Origin: Peribacillus tepidiphilus | Lineage (GTDB): Bacteria > Bacillota > Bacilli > Bacillales > DSM-1321 | NCBI RefSeq assembly: GCF_009466385.1 | Contig: NZ_WIAQ01000016.1 | Span: 1 to 64,000, forward strand | DNA length: 64,000 nucleotides | Reading direction: 5' to 3' | In this document: positions 44,469 to 52,868 of the stretch, one piece after another | Layout of the letters: each line of letters starts with the position of its first letter | How positions within the stretch are numbered: the stretch's first letter is position 1 | Notes under the pieces: model-generated | The model's input: only the letters and a program-made list of their open reading frames with translations | What the model was told of the DNA's origin: nothing | Database searches by the model: none | Translations under genes and position numbers: made by a program

Positions 44469-44611
44469 GGCTATACCCCCTTACCACACATTGTTGCCAA
44501 GTAAGGGTGAGACATACTTTCAAGTTTTCGTCATAATATGACAAGGTCGTAGATTCGTAATCCATCATTTAATAGTAAAATGTTCAATGACTCACATAAG
44601 AAGCAAAAAAA

Positions 44612-44854
44612 TTACTGTTGATTAAAGATAAATGGAAGTTGATTGGACCATGAGATGTAATCCAGGAAAAAACCGCTGACAGCTGATCCAATTGCGACCG
44701 TCAATAAGATATACAGAATTCGAGCCTGCATGACTCTGTTTGGTCTAAGGAGCTTATCAAAGTTTAATGCTTGAAGCGCCCACCATGTTATGCCAATGAA
44801 AAATAGATGAGATACAATCCCAAACATGGCTTGCTGTCCTAAATTCGCAAACAT
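44612..44854 (-). CDS. ywzB: YwzB-family small membrane protein (DUF1146)
   Basis: 80 residues from MFANLGQQAMFGIVSHL, with GGGGAGGG six bases upstream. Two membrane segments (about 8-30 and 45-66) flank a polar loop with FDKLLRPNRVMQARILY, the DUF1146 signature. In B. subtilis ywzB sits between the atp operon and ywmB-murAA. Here trp and nuo genes occupy the upstream side. The function is unknown. Confidence 0.87.
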   Translation of the reverse strand: MFANLGQQAMFGIVSHLFFIGITWWALQALNFDKLLRPNRVMQARILYILLTVAIGSAVSGFFLDYISWSNQLPFIFNQQ

Positions 44855-44980
44855 CGATAACCCTCCCCAGATGATATAAAAATGAAAGTATATTGAAAGT
44901 TTTTCAGACGATTTGAATACACTTGTCAGTCGAGGCAGCATCCTATGTCTGAAATCTCCCTATCTACTTCACAACTATCA

Positions 44981-44989
44981 ATTTTAACA
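44981..44989 (-). promoter_or_regulatory. Possible extended -10 promoter of ywzB-ywmB-murAA
   Basis: On the minus strand TGTTAAAAT gives a TG-extended -10 (TAAAAT at 44986-44981) about 125 bases before ywzB. No clear -35 is present. Confidence 0.35.
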
Positions 44990-45136
44990 CAAAATCGTCT
45001 GGAAAATAGATTCTTTTTTATCATTATTTCCAAAATTTATAATGCCATTATTCGTTAATAGGACCATTTGTTTGGGTACAAACAACCCCATTAGCTAGCA
45101 GGCAGGTCTCTCGGATTTCGCAAAGAAATAGAAGAC

Positions 45137-45233
45137 GACTCAAAAAAATACCTAAACACCGTTATCTCCACCTATAGAACGTTTTTCAAAAACAATCTAT
45201 TGGGTTAAGCGGGTGTTTAGGTATTGTTGAGTC
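45137..45233 (-). terminator. Terminator of the trp operon
   Basis: A long hairpin has outer GACTCAA/TTGAGTC and inner TACCTAAACACC/GGGTGTTTAGGTA arms, with a further fold in the middle. A T7 run follows the inner stem on the minus strand. Confidence 0.7.
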
Positions 45234-45249
45234 ATTCCCTCTTCTATAT

Positions 45250-46032
45250 TCAGCGATTAACCACTTTACTTCCTATTAACCTTTGAATCTCCTCTACCTC
45301 ACCATTTTCAAAAAGCGTAATGATTTGGCTGCCGACAACTACTCCATCGCAGTAGTCTCCCATTTCTCTCACCTGCTCAGGCGTGGAAATGCCAAATCCA
45401 GCAAGAACAGGGACTGGACTCAGCTCTTTCAATCTTTGTAAATAGTGCTTTACATCCTCTGCAAACTGACCTCTGGCTCCCGTTACTCCTTTTACGGTTA
45501 CTGCATATAAAAATCCTTCACTGTCCTGGGTAATTTTTTTCAACCTTTCGAGCGGACTTGTCAATGTCGCAAGCCGGATAATGGAAATTCCACGAGTCTT
45601 AAAGACCTGTCTCACTTCATTCTCCTCTTCAATCGGCACGTCAGGAAGGATCACACCATTTATTTGAGTTTTTTGACAAGCAGCTGCAAATTCCTCAATC
45701 CCAAATGACAAAATCGGATTGTAATATGTCATCATAATGAGTGGAATCGATACCGTATGACGGATTGTTTTTAGGGCTTCAAATACTCCCCTCAGCGTAG
45801 TGCCGGATCGTAAAGCCCGCAATCCCGCCTGTTGAATGGTCGGTCCATCTGCCACCGGGTCTGAAAAAGGAATACCAATTTCAATGGCAGTGGCTCCGGC
45901 CTGCTGTAAAAATTGAAGCCGCTCAGGTAATAACTCCAACCCGCCATCACCGGCCATTATATAAGGGACGAACGCTCTTTCACCTTTTGCTAACACATCT
46001 TCTATTGCTTTTTGAATTAAATTTTTACTCAT
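45250..46032 (-). CDS. trpA: Tryptophan synthase alpha subunit
   Basis: 260 residues, a full TIM barrel. The catalytic residues are Glu51 and Asp62 (AIEIGIPFSDPVADGPTIQ, in parts). The flexible loop 6 region is intact (KGVTGARGQF). It splits indole-3-glycerol phosphate to indole and glyceraldehyde 3-phosphate. It is the last gene of trpEGDCFBA, one base after the trpB stop. Confidence 0.97.
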   Translation of the reverse strand: MSKNLIQKAIEDVLAKGERAFVPYIMAGDGGLELLPERLQFLQQAGATAIEIGIPFSDPVADGPTIQQAGLRALRSGTTLRGVFEALKTIRHTVSIPLIMMTYYNPILSFGIEEFAAACQKTQINGVILPDVPIEEENEVRQVFKTRGISIIRLATLTSPLERLKKITQDSEGFLYAVTVKGVTGARGQFAEDVKHYLQRLKELSPVPVLAGFGISTPEQVREMGDYCDGVVVGSQIITLFENGEVEEIQRLIGSKVVNR

Positions 46033-46033
46033 G

Positions 46034-47230
46034 TTACTCCCCTCCTAAATAGCCTTTCACAGCTTCTACATCTTTGTCACCTCTGCCTGATAAACAGACG
46101 ATGAGAATCTCATCCGGCGCCATCATTTTCGCTTTCTTCAACGCGTATGCAACAGCATGTGAGCTCTCAAGAGCCGGGATGATTCCTTCTTTCTGTGCCA
46201 GAAGCTGAAACGCTTGAAGGGCTTCTTCATCTGTCACCGAAGTATACTCGACTCTGCCTTCATCCTTTAAAAAGCTATGCTCTGGTCCTACTCCTGGATA
46301 ATCCAGTCCTGCTGATATAGAATGGGCTTCTTCGATCTGCCCGTATTCATCCTGTAGAATATACATTTTTGCTCCATGCAAAACGCCTACCCTGCCTTTT
46401 GTTAAGGAAGCAGCATGCTTTTCTGTTTGCAGCCCTGCGCCGGCAGCTTCCACCCCGATCAGTCCCACGCCTGTATCCTCTAGGAACGGATAAAACATCC
46501 CCATCGCATTCGAGCCGCCACCAATGCAGGCTACGATCTGATTTGGAAGCCTTCCTTCTATGTCTAAAATTTGCTGTCTTGTTTCCCGGCCAATTACACT
46601 TTGAAAATCGCGCACGATTTTCGGATAAGGGTGAGGACCAAGAACTGAGCCCATAATATAATGGGTATCCTCAACATGAGTAACCCAGTAGCGAAGTGCT
46701 TCGTTGACTGCATCCTTTAAAGTAGCGCTACCTTGCTTAACGCTCACAACTCTAGCTCCCAACAGCTCCATCCGGAAAACATTCAGCTTTTGGCGTTTGA
46801 TGTCCTCTTCCCCCATAAAGACGACACATTCCAAACCAAGCAGAGCGCTCACGGTTGCTGTTGCTACTCCGTGCTGACCGGCTCCTGTCTCCGCTACCAC
46901 CTTCTTTTTTCCCATCCTTTTAGCAAGCAGTGCCTGACCAATGGTGTTGTTAATTTTATGAGCACCGGTATGGTTCAAGTCCTCGCGCTTTAAATAAATT
47001 TTGGCTCCGCCTGCGTACTTCGTAAGATTTCCTGCGAAATAAAGTGGCGTTTTTCTTCCTACATAGTGTGTAAAATAGTATTCTACTTCCTTTTGAAAGG
47101 CTGAATCTTGAATCGCCTTTTCATATTCTGTCTCTAGTTCCAAAACAGCCTGCATCAAGGTTTCCGGCACATATCTTCCTCCATATGGACCAAAATGTCC
47201 TTTCTCATTCGGCATTGTATAATTCTTCAT
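46034..47230 (-). CDS. trpB: Tryptophan synthase beta subunit
   Basis: 398 residues. The PLP-binding Lys92 lies in [11 protein letters not shown], and the phosphate-binding loop GGGSNAMG is present. It is the long TrpB1 type, which pairs with TrpA and channels indole to condense with serine. The start overlaps the trpF stop by four bases. Confidence 0.97.
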   Translation of the reverse strand: MKNYTMPNEKGHFGPYGGRYVPETLMQAVLELETEYEKAIQDSAFQKEVEYYFTHYVGRKTPLYFAGNLTKYAGGAKIYLKREDLNHTGAHKINNTIGQALLAKRMGKKKVVAETGAGQHGVATATVSALLGLECVVFMGEEDIKRQKLNVFRMELLGARVVSVKQGSATLKDAVNEALRYWVTHVEDTHYIMGSVLGPHPYPKIVRDFQSVIGRETRQQILDIEGRLPNQIVACIGGGSNAMGMFYPFLEDTGVGLIGVEAAGAGLQTEKHAASLTKGRVGVLHGAKMYILQDEYGQIEEAHSISAGLDYPGVGPEHSFLKDEGRVEYTSVTDEEALQAFQLLAQKEGIIPALESSHAVAYALKKAKMMAPDEILIVCLSGRGDKDVEAVKGYLGGE

Positions 47231-47838
47231 CCTCGTTCTCCCTTCGCGTTATGAATAAACGCTTTGATTTTTTCTACATCTTTTTCTCCGTTACTTTCTA
47301 CTCCACTTGAAACATCCACCATATAAGGTCTAACTGTTTGGATTGCATCTGCTACATTTTGTGGTGTTAAACCTCCGGCTAAAATGATTTTTTTCTCTCG
47401 TAAGCTAGTTTTTGATAGGATCGACCAGTCAAATGAGACTCCGTTTCCACCTCTGTATACCCCTTTTGGACTGTCTGCCAACATATAAGAAACAGGATAT
47501 TGCATCGCTTGCTCTATGTCCTTTTCACTGGAGATCCCAAATGCTTTAATGATTGGCAAGGAAAAACCTTCACACATTTCCGGTGCTTCCTCTCCATGTA
47601 GCTGCAGCATCGTTAAGCCGCAATATTCAGCAATCTCTTCCATCACGAGCTTCCTTTCATTCACAAACACTCCGACCTTTTCGATTTCAGGCGGCAAGTT
47701 CAGGATGATTTCTCGAGCCTTTTGAGGCGTTATTTTTCTTTTACTTTCAGCGAATACAAAGCCTAGTGCATCCGCACCCGCTTCTACCGCTTGCAGTGCT
47801 GTATTTACATCTTTTATTCCACAAATTTTCACTTTCAT
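47227..47838 (-). CDS. trpF: Phosphoribosylanthranilate isomerase
   Basis: 203 residues. The catalytic Cys lies in VKICGI near the N-terminus, and the Asp in MVDVSSGVE near the C-terminus. It is a monomeric TIM barrel, separate from trpC here (the two are fused in enterobacteria). It overlaps trpC by four bases and trpB by four bases, so translation is coupled. Confidence 0.96.
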   Translation of the reverse strand: MKVKICGIKDVNTALQAVEAGADALGFVFAESKRKITPQKAREIILNLPPEIEKVGVFVNERKLVMEEIAEYCGLTMLQLHGEEAPEMCEGFSLPIIKAFGISSEKDIEQAMQYPVSYMLADSPKGVYRGGNGVSFDWSILSKTSLREKKIILAGGLTPQNVADAIQTVRPYMVDVSSGVESNGEKDVEKIKAFIHNAKGERG

Positions 47839-48608
47839 TGCTGACGCTCCAGTGAAAGTTCTTTTATTTTTGCTGGTACATCCTCAGTTCTCATAAGTAC
47901 TTCCCCTACTAAAATCGCTTTTGCTCCTGCATTCCTAACTCGTTCCACATCATGAGCGGTTGAAATTCCGCTTTCAGAGATTAATACCACATTGTGACTT
48001 GTCAATTCGCTCGCTAGTCTTTCTGTATGATTAAGGTCCACTTGAAACGTTTTTAAATCACGGTTATTTACTCCAATTAATACAGCTCCCAGTTTAAGGG
48101 CTCGATGCAGCTCATCTAAGTCATGGACCTCAACCAGCACCTCAAGCTCAAGGTCAGTCGCTTCTTTGTAAAGATCATGCAGCTGCTCGTCAGACAATGC
48201 GGCCACGATCAGTAAAATCACATCAGCTCCTGCACTTTTCGCTTTGTGGATTTGAACAGGATCCATGATAAAATCCTTACATAAAATCGGAACATTAACT
48301 GCTTGCCTCACCGCTTCCAAATCCTCGAAGCTGCCTTTAAAATAAGGGCCGTCAGTTAATACAGAGATTGCAGCGGCACCGCTTTGCTCATAAAGCTTTG
48401 CCTGCTCGATTGGATCTACGAATATGTGTATGTCACCCTTTGAAGGAGAGGCTCGTTTAATTTCAGCAATAATCGCCATGTTTTGTTTGGAACGGATGGA
48501 ATTTAGTAATGAAATCGTCTTTCTTGATGATGGTGGAATTGGCTGCTGCTTTAGCTCTTCTACTTCTTTTTTCTTTGTGTCTACTATTTTTTCTAGAATC
48601 GTCGCCAT
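47835..48608 (-). CDS. trpC: Indole-3-glycerol phosphate synthase
   Basis: 257 residues. Key residues are the Lys in AEIKRASPSKG, the Glu in EVHD and the GVNNRDL motif. It closes the indole ring from the CdRP intermediate. It begins directly after trpD without a gap. Confidence 0.96.
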   Translation of the reverse strand: MATILEKIVDTKKKEVEELKQQPIPPSSRKTISLLNSIRSKQNMAIIAEIKRASPSKGDIHIFVDPIEQAKLYEQSGAAAISVLTDGPYFKGSFEDLEAVRQAVNVPILCKDFIMDPVQIHKAKSAGADVILLIVAALSDEQLHDLYKEATDLELEVLVEVHDLDELHRALKLGAVLIGVNNRDLKTFQVDLNHTERLASELTSHNVVLISESGISTAHDVERVRNAGAKAILVGEVLMRTEDVPAKIKELSLERQQ

Positions 48609-49634
48609 TTAGATCACCTCTGAAAATGCGTTGTTAGAATAGGTAATGAGCTGCTCAAGCAATCTGTAGGCTTTGCCTGAATCGATACTTTCTTTTGCAG
48701 CCTCCACACCTTCACCTATGGTGTCTGCCTTTCCACTTGCAAAAATTCCAAGCCCTGCATTTAGTAAAACAGTATCCCTATATGGTCCTGATTTTCCTTC
48801 TAACACAGAAACGAGAATTTTGGCGTTTTCCTTTGCATCTCCGCCTTCAATTTCGCTATTTTGATAGATTGGCAGTCCGACCTGTTCTGGTGTTATAGTC
48901 AGCTTCGTTACATGTCCATCTTCCACTACGGCCAAGTAATTCTCACCTTGCAGCGACGCTTCATCCATATACCCGGCTCCATTTACGACCACTGCCCGCT
49001 TACGTCCTAACCGTTTTAACACCTCTGCAAATAATTCAATAGAGTCTCTTTGGTAAATTCCGAGCAATTGATAATCAAGATCGATGGGATTCGTTAACGG
49101 TCCAATAAGGTTAAAAATCGTTGGGATTCTTAAATCTCTTCTCACCTTCATGATTCTTTTTAAGTTTGGATGAACGTTTGGTGAAAACAGAAACGCAATC
49201 CCTACTTCGTCAATCAGCCTTTCGATGGCTTTCGGCTCTAAATCAAGCCTTACCCCCAAATACTCCAGCACATCTGCACTTCCTGTTTTGCTGCTGATAC
49301 TGCGGTTTCCGTGCTTTGCCACCTTCACTCCTGCTCCGGCAATCACAAAAGCAGATGTAGAGCTGATATTAAAGCTTTTTGAACCATCACCGCCCGTTCC
49401 GCAATTATCCATAACCCCCACGAACTTTTTTGAAAATGGCACAGCGTGCTCACGTAATGCTTGAACAAGTCCTGTGATTTCATCCGCCGTTTCGCCCTTT
49501 GATTTCAGTGCGATCAGTAGAGCGGCAATTTCACTATCTGTAATTTCCTCTCGAAACAGCTGCGCAGCCGCTTCCTTCATTTCTGCCAAACTAAATGATT
49601 CCTTTGCCGTGAGCTTTTGCAAATACTCCTTCAT
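48609..49634 (-). CDS. trpD: Anthranilate phosphoribosyltransferase
   Basis: 341 residues. The PRPP-binding GTGGDGSKSFN motif and KHGNRSISSKTGSADVLE are present and intact. The start overlaps the trpG stop in an ATGA four-base overlap. Confidence 0.97.
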   Translation of the reverse strand: MKEYLQKLTAKESFSLAEMKEAAAQLFREEITDSEIAALLIALKSKGETADEITGLVQALREHAVPFSKKFVGVMDNCGTGGDGSKSFNISSTSAFVIAGAGVKVAKHGNRSISSKTGSADVLEYLGVRLDLEPKAIERLIDEVGIAFLFSPNVHPNLKRIMKVRRDLRIPTIFNLIGPLTNPIDLDYQLLGIYQRDSIELFAEVLKRLGRKRAVVVNGAGYMDEASLQGENYLAVVEDGHVTKLTITPEQVGLPIYQNSEIEGGDAKENAKILVSVLEGKSGPYRDTVLLNAGLGIFASGKADTIGEGVEAAKESIDSGKAYRLLEQLITYSNNAFSEVI

Positions 49635-50230
49635 AACGATGCTCCTTTCATGCTTCTTTGAGTGACTCGTGTTAAAAAATTTCTCATTACGTCTTTTCCT
49701 TGAGCTGTTCCAATGGACTCCGGATGAAATTGAAGACCGTAAAGCGGATATTCTACGTGGCGAATCGCCATAATTTCTTCCTCCTCTTTAGACACGGCAT
49801 CGATCATAAAAACATTTGGCAGGCTTCCTTTTTCTACAGCAAGCGAATGATAGCGCATGACCTCTACGTTTTCCGGTACATGTTCAAAGATTCCACTACG
49901 TGAATGCTTTAGCACAGACGTTTTTCCATGCATGATTTTTTTTGCCTGCACTACTTTACCTCCTAATGCAGCTGCGATGACTTGATGTCCAAGACAAATG
50001 CCAAGGATCGGTATGTGCTGATAAAATTTCTGCACCAATTCGATGCAAATTCCCGCATCCTCCGGTCTCCCCGGTCCAGGAGAAAGCACAATCGCTTCTG
50101 GATTCAATTCTTCAATTTCTTGAAGAGAGAGCTCATCGTTTCTTATGACTTTAATATCTGAGCGTAAATTCCCTATTTGCTGATACAGGTTATAGGTAAA
50201 CGAATCGTAATTGTCGATTAATAAAATCAT
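49631..50230 (-). CDS. trpG: Anthranilate/aminodeoxychorismate synthase glutamine amidotransferase (TrpG/PabA)
   Basis: 199 residues, class I amidotransferase. The triad is Cys79 (GICLGHQ), His169 and Glu171 (FHPES). It supplies ammonia from glutamine to TrpE. Its location inside the trp operon, between trpE and trpD, differs from B. subtilis, where the gene lies in the folate operon and serves both pathways. Whether this copy also serves PabB depends on whether another copy exists elsewhere. Confidence 0.95.
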   Translation of the reverse strand: MILLIDNYDSFTYNLYQQIGNLRSDIKVIRNDELSLQEIEELNPEAIVLSPGPGRPEDAGICIELVQKFYQHIPILGICLGHQVIAAALGGKVVQAKKIMHGKTSVLKHSRSGIFEHVPENVEVMRYHSLAVEKGSLPNVFMIDAVSKEEEEIMAIRHVEYPLYGLQFHPESIGTAQGKDVMRNFLTRVTQRSMKGASL

Positions 50231-51603
50231 GACTCTACCTCCATTAACGCTTTCGCTTTGTTAAGCGTTTCTTTGTATTCCTTTGTTGGGTCGGAATCAT
50301 ATACAATTCCTGCTCCTGCTTGAATGACGGCCTTTCCGTCTTTTACAACCATTGTTCTGATCGCAAGAGCAAAATCAAAGCTTCCATGATAGGAAAAATA
50401 TCCGACCGCTCCGGCATACACATTTCTTTTCACACCTTCGAGTTCATTAATGATTTGCATAGCTCGAATTTTCGGAGCACCAGACACGGTTCCTGCAGGT
50501 AAGCATGCTGCTAAAACATCCGTATTACCTACATCTGGTCGCTTTTTCCCCTGTACTTCAGAAACGATGTGCATGACATATTTATATTTTTCAATCAGCA
50601 TGTACTTCGACAGCTGGATGCTTCCAATCTCACAGACTCTTCCAAGGTCGTTTCGTCCTAAATCCACGAGCATCTTATGTTCAGCCAATTCTTTCTCATC
50701 ACTTAGTAGTTCTTTTTCAAGGGTTTCGTCTTCTTTTGAAGTAACTCCCCGTCTTCGCGTTCCGGCGATCGGATTTGTGATTACTGTGCTTTCATTCCCT
50801 TTTATTAAGCTTTCTGGAGAAGAACCGACAATTTGGTATTCTTCAAAATCCAGATAAAACATATAAGGAGAAGGGTTTACTCTTCTTAATCCTCGGTAAA
50901 ATTGGAAGGCATCCCCTTGAAATTCTGTTCGAAACCTTTGGGAAAGTACGACTTGAAAAATTTCTCCTTTTACAATTTCCTGTTTGGCTTTTGCAACCAT
51001 TTCCTTAAATTGTTCCTCTGTAACACTTGGTCTGAAGACATATTTTTTCTTTTCCGACTCAGCCGGTGCCTCAACGCCTGTTTGAATATCCCGGATTAAT
51101 TTCTCTGCCCGGCCGTTAAAGTCTGATCCATCATCGAGTGAAATAATAGAAATCATCTGAGAAATGTGATCGTACACCATGACATCCCGATAGAACATGA
51201 GATGAGCATCCGGCATCGAAAGCTCGTCTTTTACAGCCTTTCCTATATCCTCATATTGTCGGATCAGGTCGTATCCGATGTATCCAACTGCCCCTCCAAT
51301 AAAGGGAAACGGGGCATTGTCCAATTGAATAGTTGGCATATATCTCTTCACTACATCCAAAAATCGTCCTTTTACTTCCTCTGCAGGCTCATTTTCCCTT
51401 TCAATTTGAACTAGGTTTCCAACACTCTTCATTTCCATATAAGGATTCATCCCAATGAAGGAAAACCTCCCATTTTGCTCATGCTTCAATGAGCTCTCGA
51501 GTAAAAATTTCTTCTTTCCTTTTACACTTTGAAAAATCCCGATTGGCGTATAAATGTCTCCTTCTATATCTCTTCTCAAAAGCTTTGAAGCTACCTGATT
51601 CAC
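50227..51603 (-). CDS. trpE: Anthranilate synthase component I
   Basis: 458 residues from GTG, with AAAGGAGTGG upstream. The chorismate-binding C-terminal domain has GEIFQVVLSQRF, the IAGTRRRG motif, AEHKMLVDLGRNDLGRV (in parts) and GAVGYFSYHGSFDFALAIRT. An LLESS motif near residue 35 is the feedback tryptophan-binding signature. It is the first gene of the operon and is controlled by the T-box pair upstream. Confidence 0.97.
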   Translation of the reverse strand: MNQVASKLLRRDIEGDIYTPIGIFQSVKGKKKFLLESSLKHEQNGRFSFIGMNPYMEMKSVGNLVQIERENEPAEEVKGRFLDVVKRYMPTIQLDNAPFPFIGGAVGYIGYDLIRQYEDIGKAVKDELSMPDAHLMFYRDVMVYDHISQMISIISLDDGSDFNGRAEKLIRDIQTGVEAPAESEKKKYVFRPSVTEEQFKEMVAKAKQEIVKGEIFQVVLSQRFRTEFQGDAFQFYRGLRRVNPSPYMFYLDFEEYQIVGSSPESLIKGNESTVITNPIAGTRRRGVTSKEDETLEKELLSDEKELAEHKMLVDLGRNDLGRVCEIGSIQLSKYMLIEKYKYVMHIVSEVQGKKRPDVGNTDVLAACLPAGTVSGAPKIRAMQIINELEGVKRNVYAGAVGYFSYHGSFDFALAIRTMVVKDGKAVIQAGAGIVYDSDPTKEYKETLNKAKALMEVES

Positions 51604-51629
51604 TTACTTCCACTCCTTTTTTTGATATA

Positions 51630-51905
51630 AAAAAAGTCCCCTATAGGCATAGTTCATGCCTATAGAGGACGATTGTTGACCGCGGTGCCACCTCTGTTAA
51701 AGGAGATCCATTTCTCCTTTCGCTTTTTCAGGTACGGAATGTCTTTCATTCTTATACCCTATCCTTGTAACGGCGGAATCCCGGGCTCGCCTACTCCATC
51801 TTTCAGCTTGCCTCTCGTAAGTCCATTCGGTTTGCCCTGTCGCACCGGTTCTCACCATTCCCGGCTCTCTGTAACGCCTAAAAGCAAACGTACTCCTCTT
51901 ACTCA
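51630..51905 (-). promoter_or_regulatory. T-box leader 1 (proximal), tRNA-Trp
   Basis: On the minus strand, Stem I holds AGAGAGCCGGG ... GGTGAGAACCGG and the specifier segment CGAATGGACTTACGAG with a UGG (Trp) codon. The T-box sequence AGAGGTGGCACCGCGG (near 51680) can pair with uncharged tRNA. The terminator GTCCTCTATAGGCAT/ATGCCTATAGGGGAC with T7 is at about 51632-51669. No promoter lies directly in front of it, so it is read from the distal leader. Confidence 0.92.
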
Positions 51906-51981
51906 ACGATTTACCTCTATTTAATTTTTGAATTAAAAAAGCGGAAAGTTTTACCCAAATTGCTGGTGCATCCCAATAAAT

Positions 51982-52036
51982 CGGTCGTCAGATCCGATAT
52001 ATGGGTCATCAGAAGTAATTGATCGGCCGTTATCCC
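51982..52036 (-). repeat. Phased repeats, family GAYGACCGATATAT, locus 3 (3 units, reversed)
   Basis: Three degenerate units (ATAAATCGGTCGTC, ATATGGGTCATC, TGATCGGCCGTT on the + strand) lie 21 bp apart at about 51982, 52003 and 52024. They are in the linker between the two T-boxes. Confidence 0.75.
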
Positions 52037-52082
52037 ATGGTTTTAAAAATAAAGCAAAGTGTATATCTAAAAATCTTGATAA

Positions 52083-52400
52083 ACAAAAAGGGGCCTCATC
52101 CAATAAAGGACGAGAAACCCCGTGGTGCCACCTTTTTAAGCCGCTGCTGCAGCCCGCTCAATAAGATATCGAAGCATGCTCCCATGCTTGAATACCCGTC
52201 TCTTGTAACGATGAGACCCTTCGCCAAAGCCTACTCTCTTCTTAAACAGCCATGCAGCTATTTTATCGGATTTCGGTTTGGAGGCTCGGAAGTCCATTCA
52301 CATTAACTTTCACACTGATTCTCACCAACCATCAGCTCTCTGAAGTGTCCGTTTATGCTACTCCTCTTCGTCAACGCCAACTGTTCACGTTTAATTGTTT
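52083..52400 (-). promoter_or_regulatory. T-box leader 2 (distal), tRNA-Trp
   Basis: On the minus strand, Stem I contains AGAGAGCTGATGG ... GGTGAGAATCAG and a specifier segment, TGAATGGACTTCCGAG, again with UGG. The T-box sequence AAAGGTGGCACCACGG is at about 52120-52136. The terminator GGGGTTTCTCGTCC/GGATGAGGCCCC with T5 is at about 52086-52122. Both leaders read the same codon, giving two regulators in series. Confidence 0.92.
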
Positions 52401-52403
52401 ATC

Positions 52404-52432
52404 ATATTAGCACGCAATCCAAAATGTGTAAA
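52404..52432 (-). promoter_or_regulatory. SigA-type promoter of the trp operon
   Basis: On the minus strand, TTTACA (52432-52427), a 17-base spacer and TAATAT (52409-52404), directly before T-box leader 2. Confidence 0.65.
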
Positions 52433-52467
52433 GAATAAAAATGTGATGTAATTCGACAATTCCTAGT

Positions 52468-52536
52468 AAAAAAGAGTTGCTAGAACGGAAAAATCTTACC
52501 TCGATAAAGGAATTTTTTTTAATTACTAGCAACTCT
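52468..52536 (-). terminator. Second terminator-like hairpin between nuo and trp
   Basis: An 11-bp stem, AGAGTTGCTAG/CTAGCAACTCT, followed on the minus strand by T6. No gene lies directly upstream. From here to 52780 I see only a degenerate GC-rich string (CTTGCTTTCCGCGGGGAG ... GCTTCCTCGGCG) like one common in Bacillus intergenic regions. Confidence 0.5.
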
Positions 52537-52779
52537 CTGTATGTTATTTTTGAGCACTCATTCGGTTCACTTTTTGTTCCGTATCCGCAATTCGGCGATT
52601 AACAAACAAATAAGGGCTCTTTTCGCATAGATTGTTGTTTTTAGACTATAAAGTTTGTCCGTTGATTGCAGCGAGAGGCACTTGCTTTCCGCGGGGAGGG
52701 ATGGGAGCTTCCTCGGCGTTACTTTGTCTATACTCTAAAGGGGATGCCCGAAAAGAGCAACTTCATTAAAAATTGAAAA

Positions 52780-52809
52780 TCAAGAATATTGATATATCAA
52801 TATTCTTGA
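52780..52809. repeat. 30-bp perfect palindrome
   Basis: TCAAGAATATTGATA at 52780-52794 is the exact reverse complement of 52795-52809. It sits just downstream of the nuo terminator (minus-strand sense). Confidence 0.85.
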
Positions 52810-52814
52810 ACATT

Positions 52815-52860
52815 AAAAGGGGCATCCAAAAGCCGAAAAATCGACTTATTGGACAGCCCC
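52815..52860 (-). terminator. Terminator of the nuo operon
   Basis: The stem GGGGC-tg-TCCAA/TTGGA-tg-CCCC, followed on the minus strand by T4. Confidence 0.75.
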
Positions 52861-52868
52861 TGCACATT

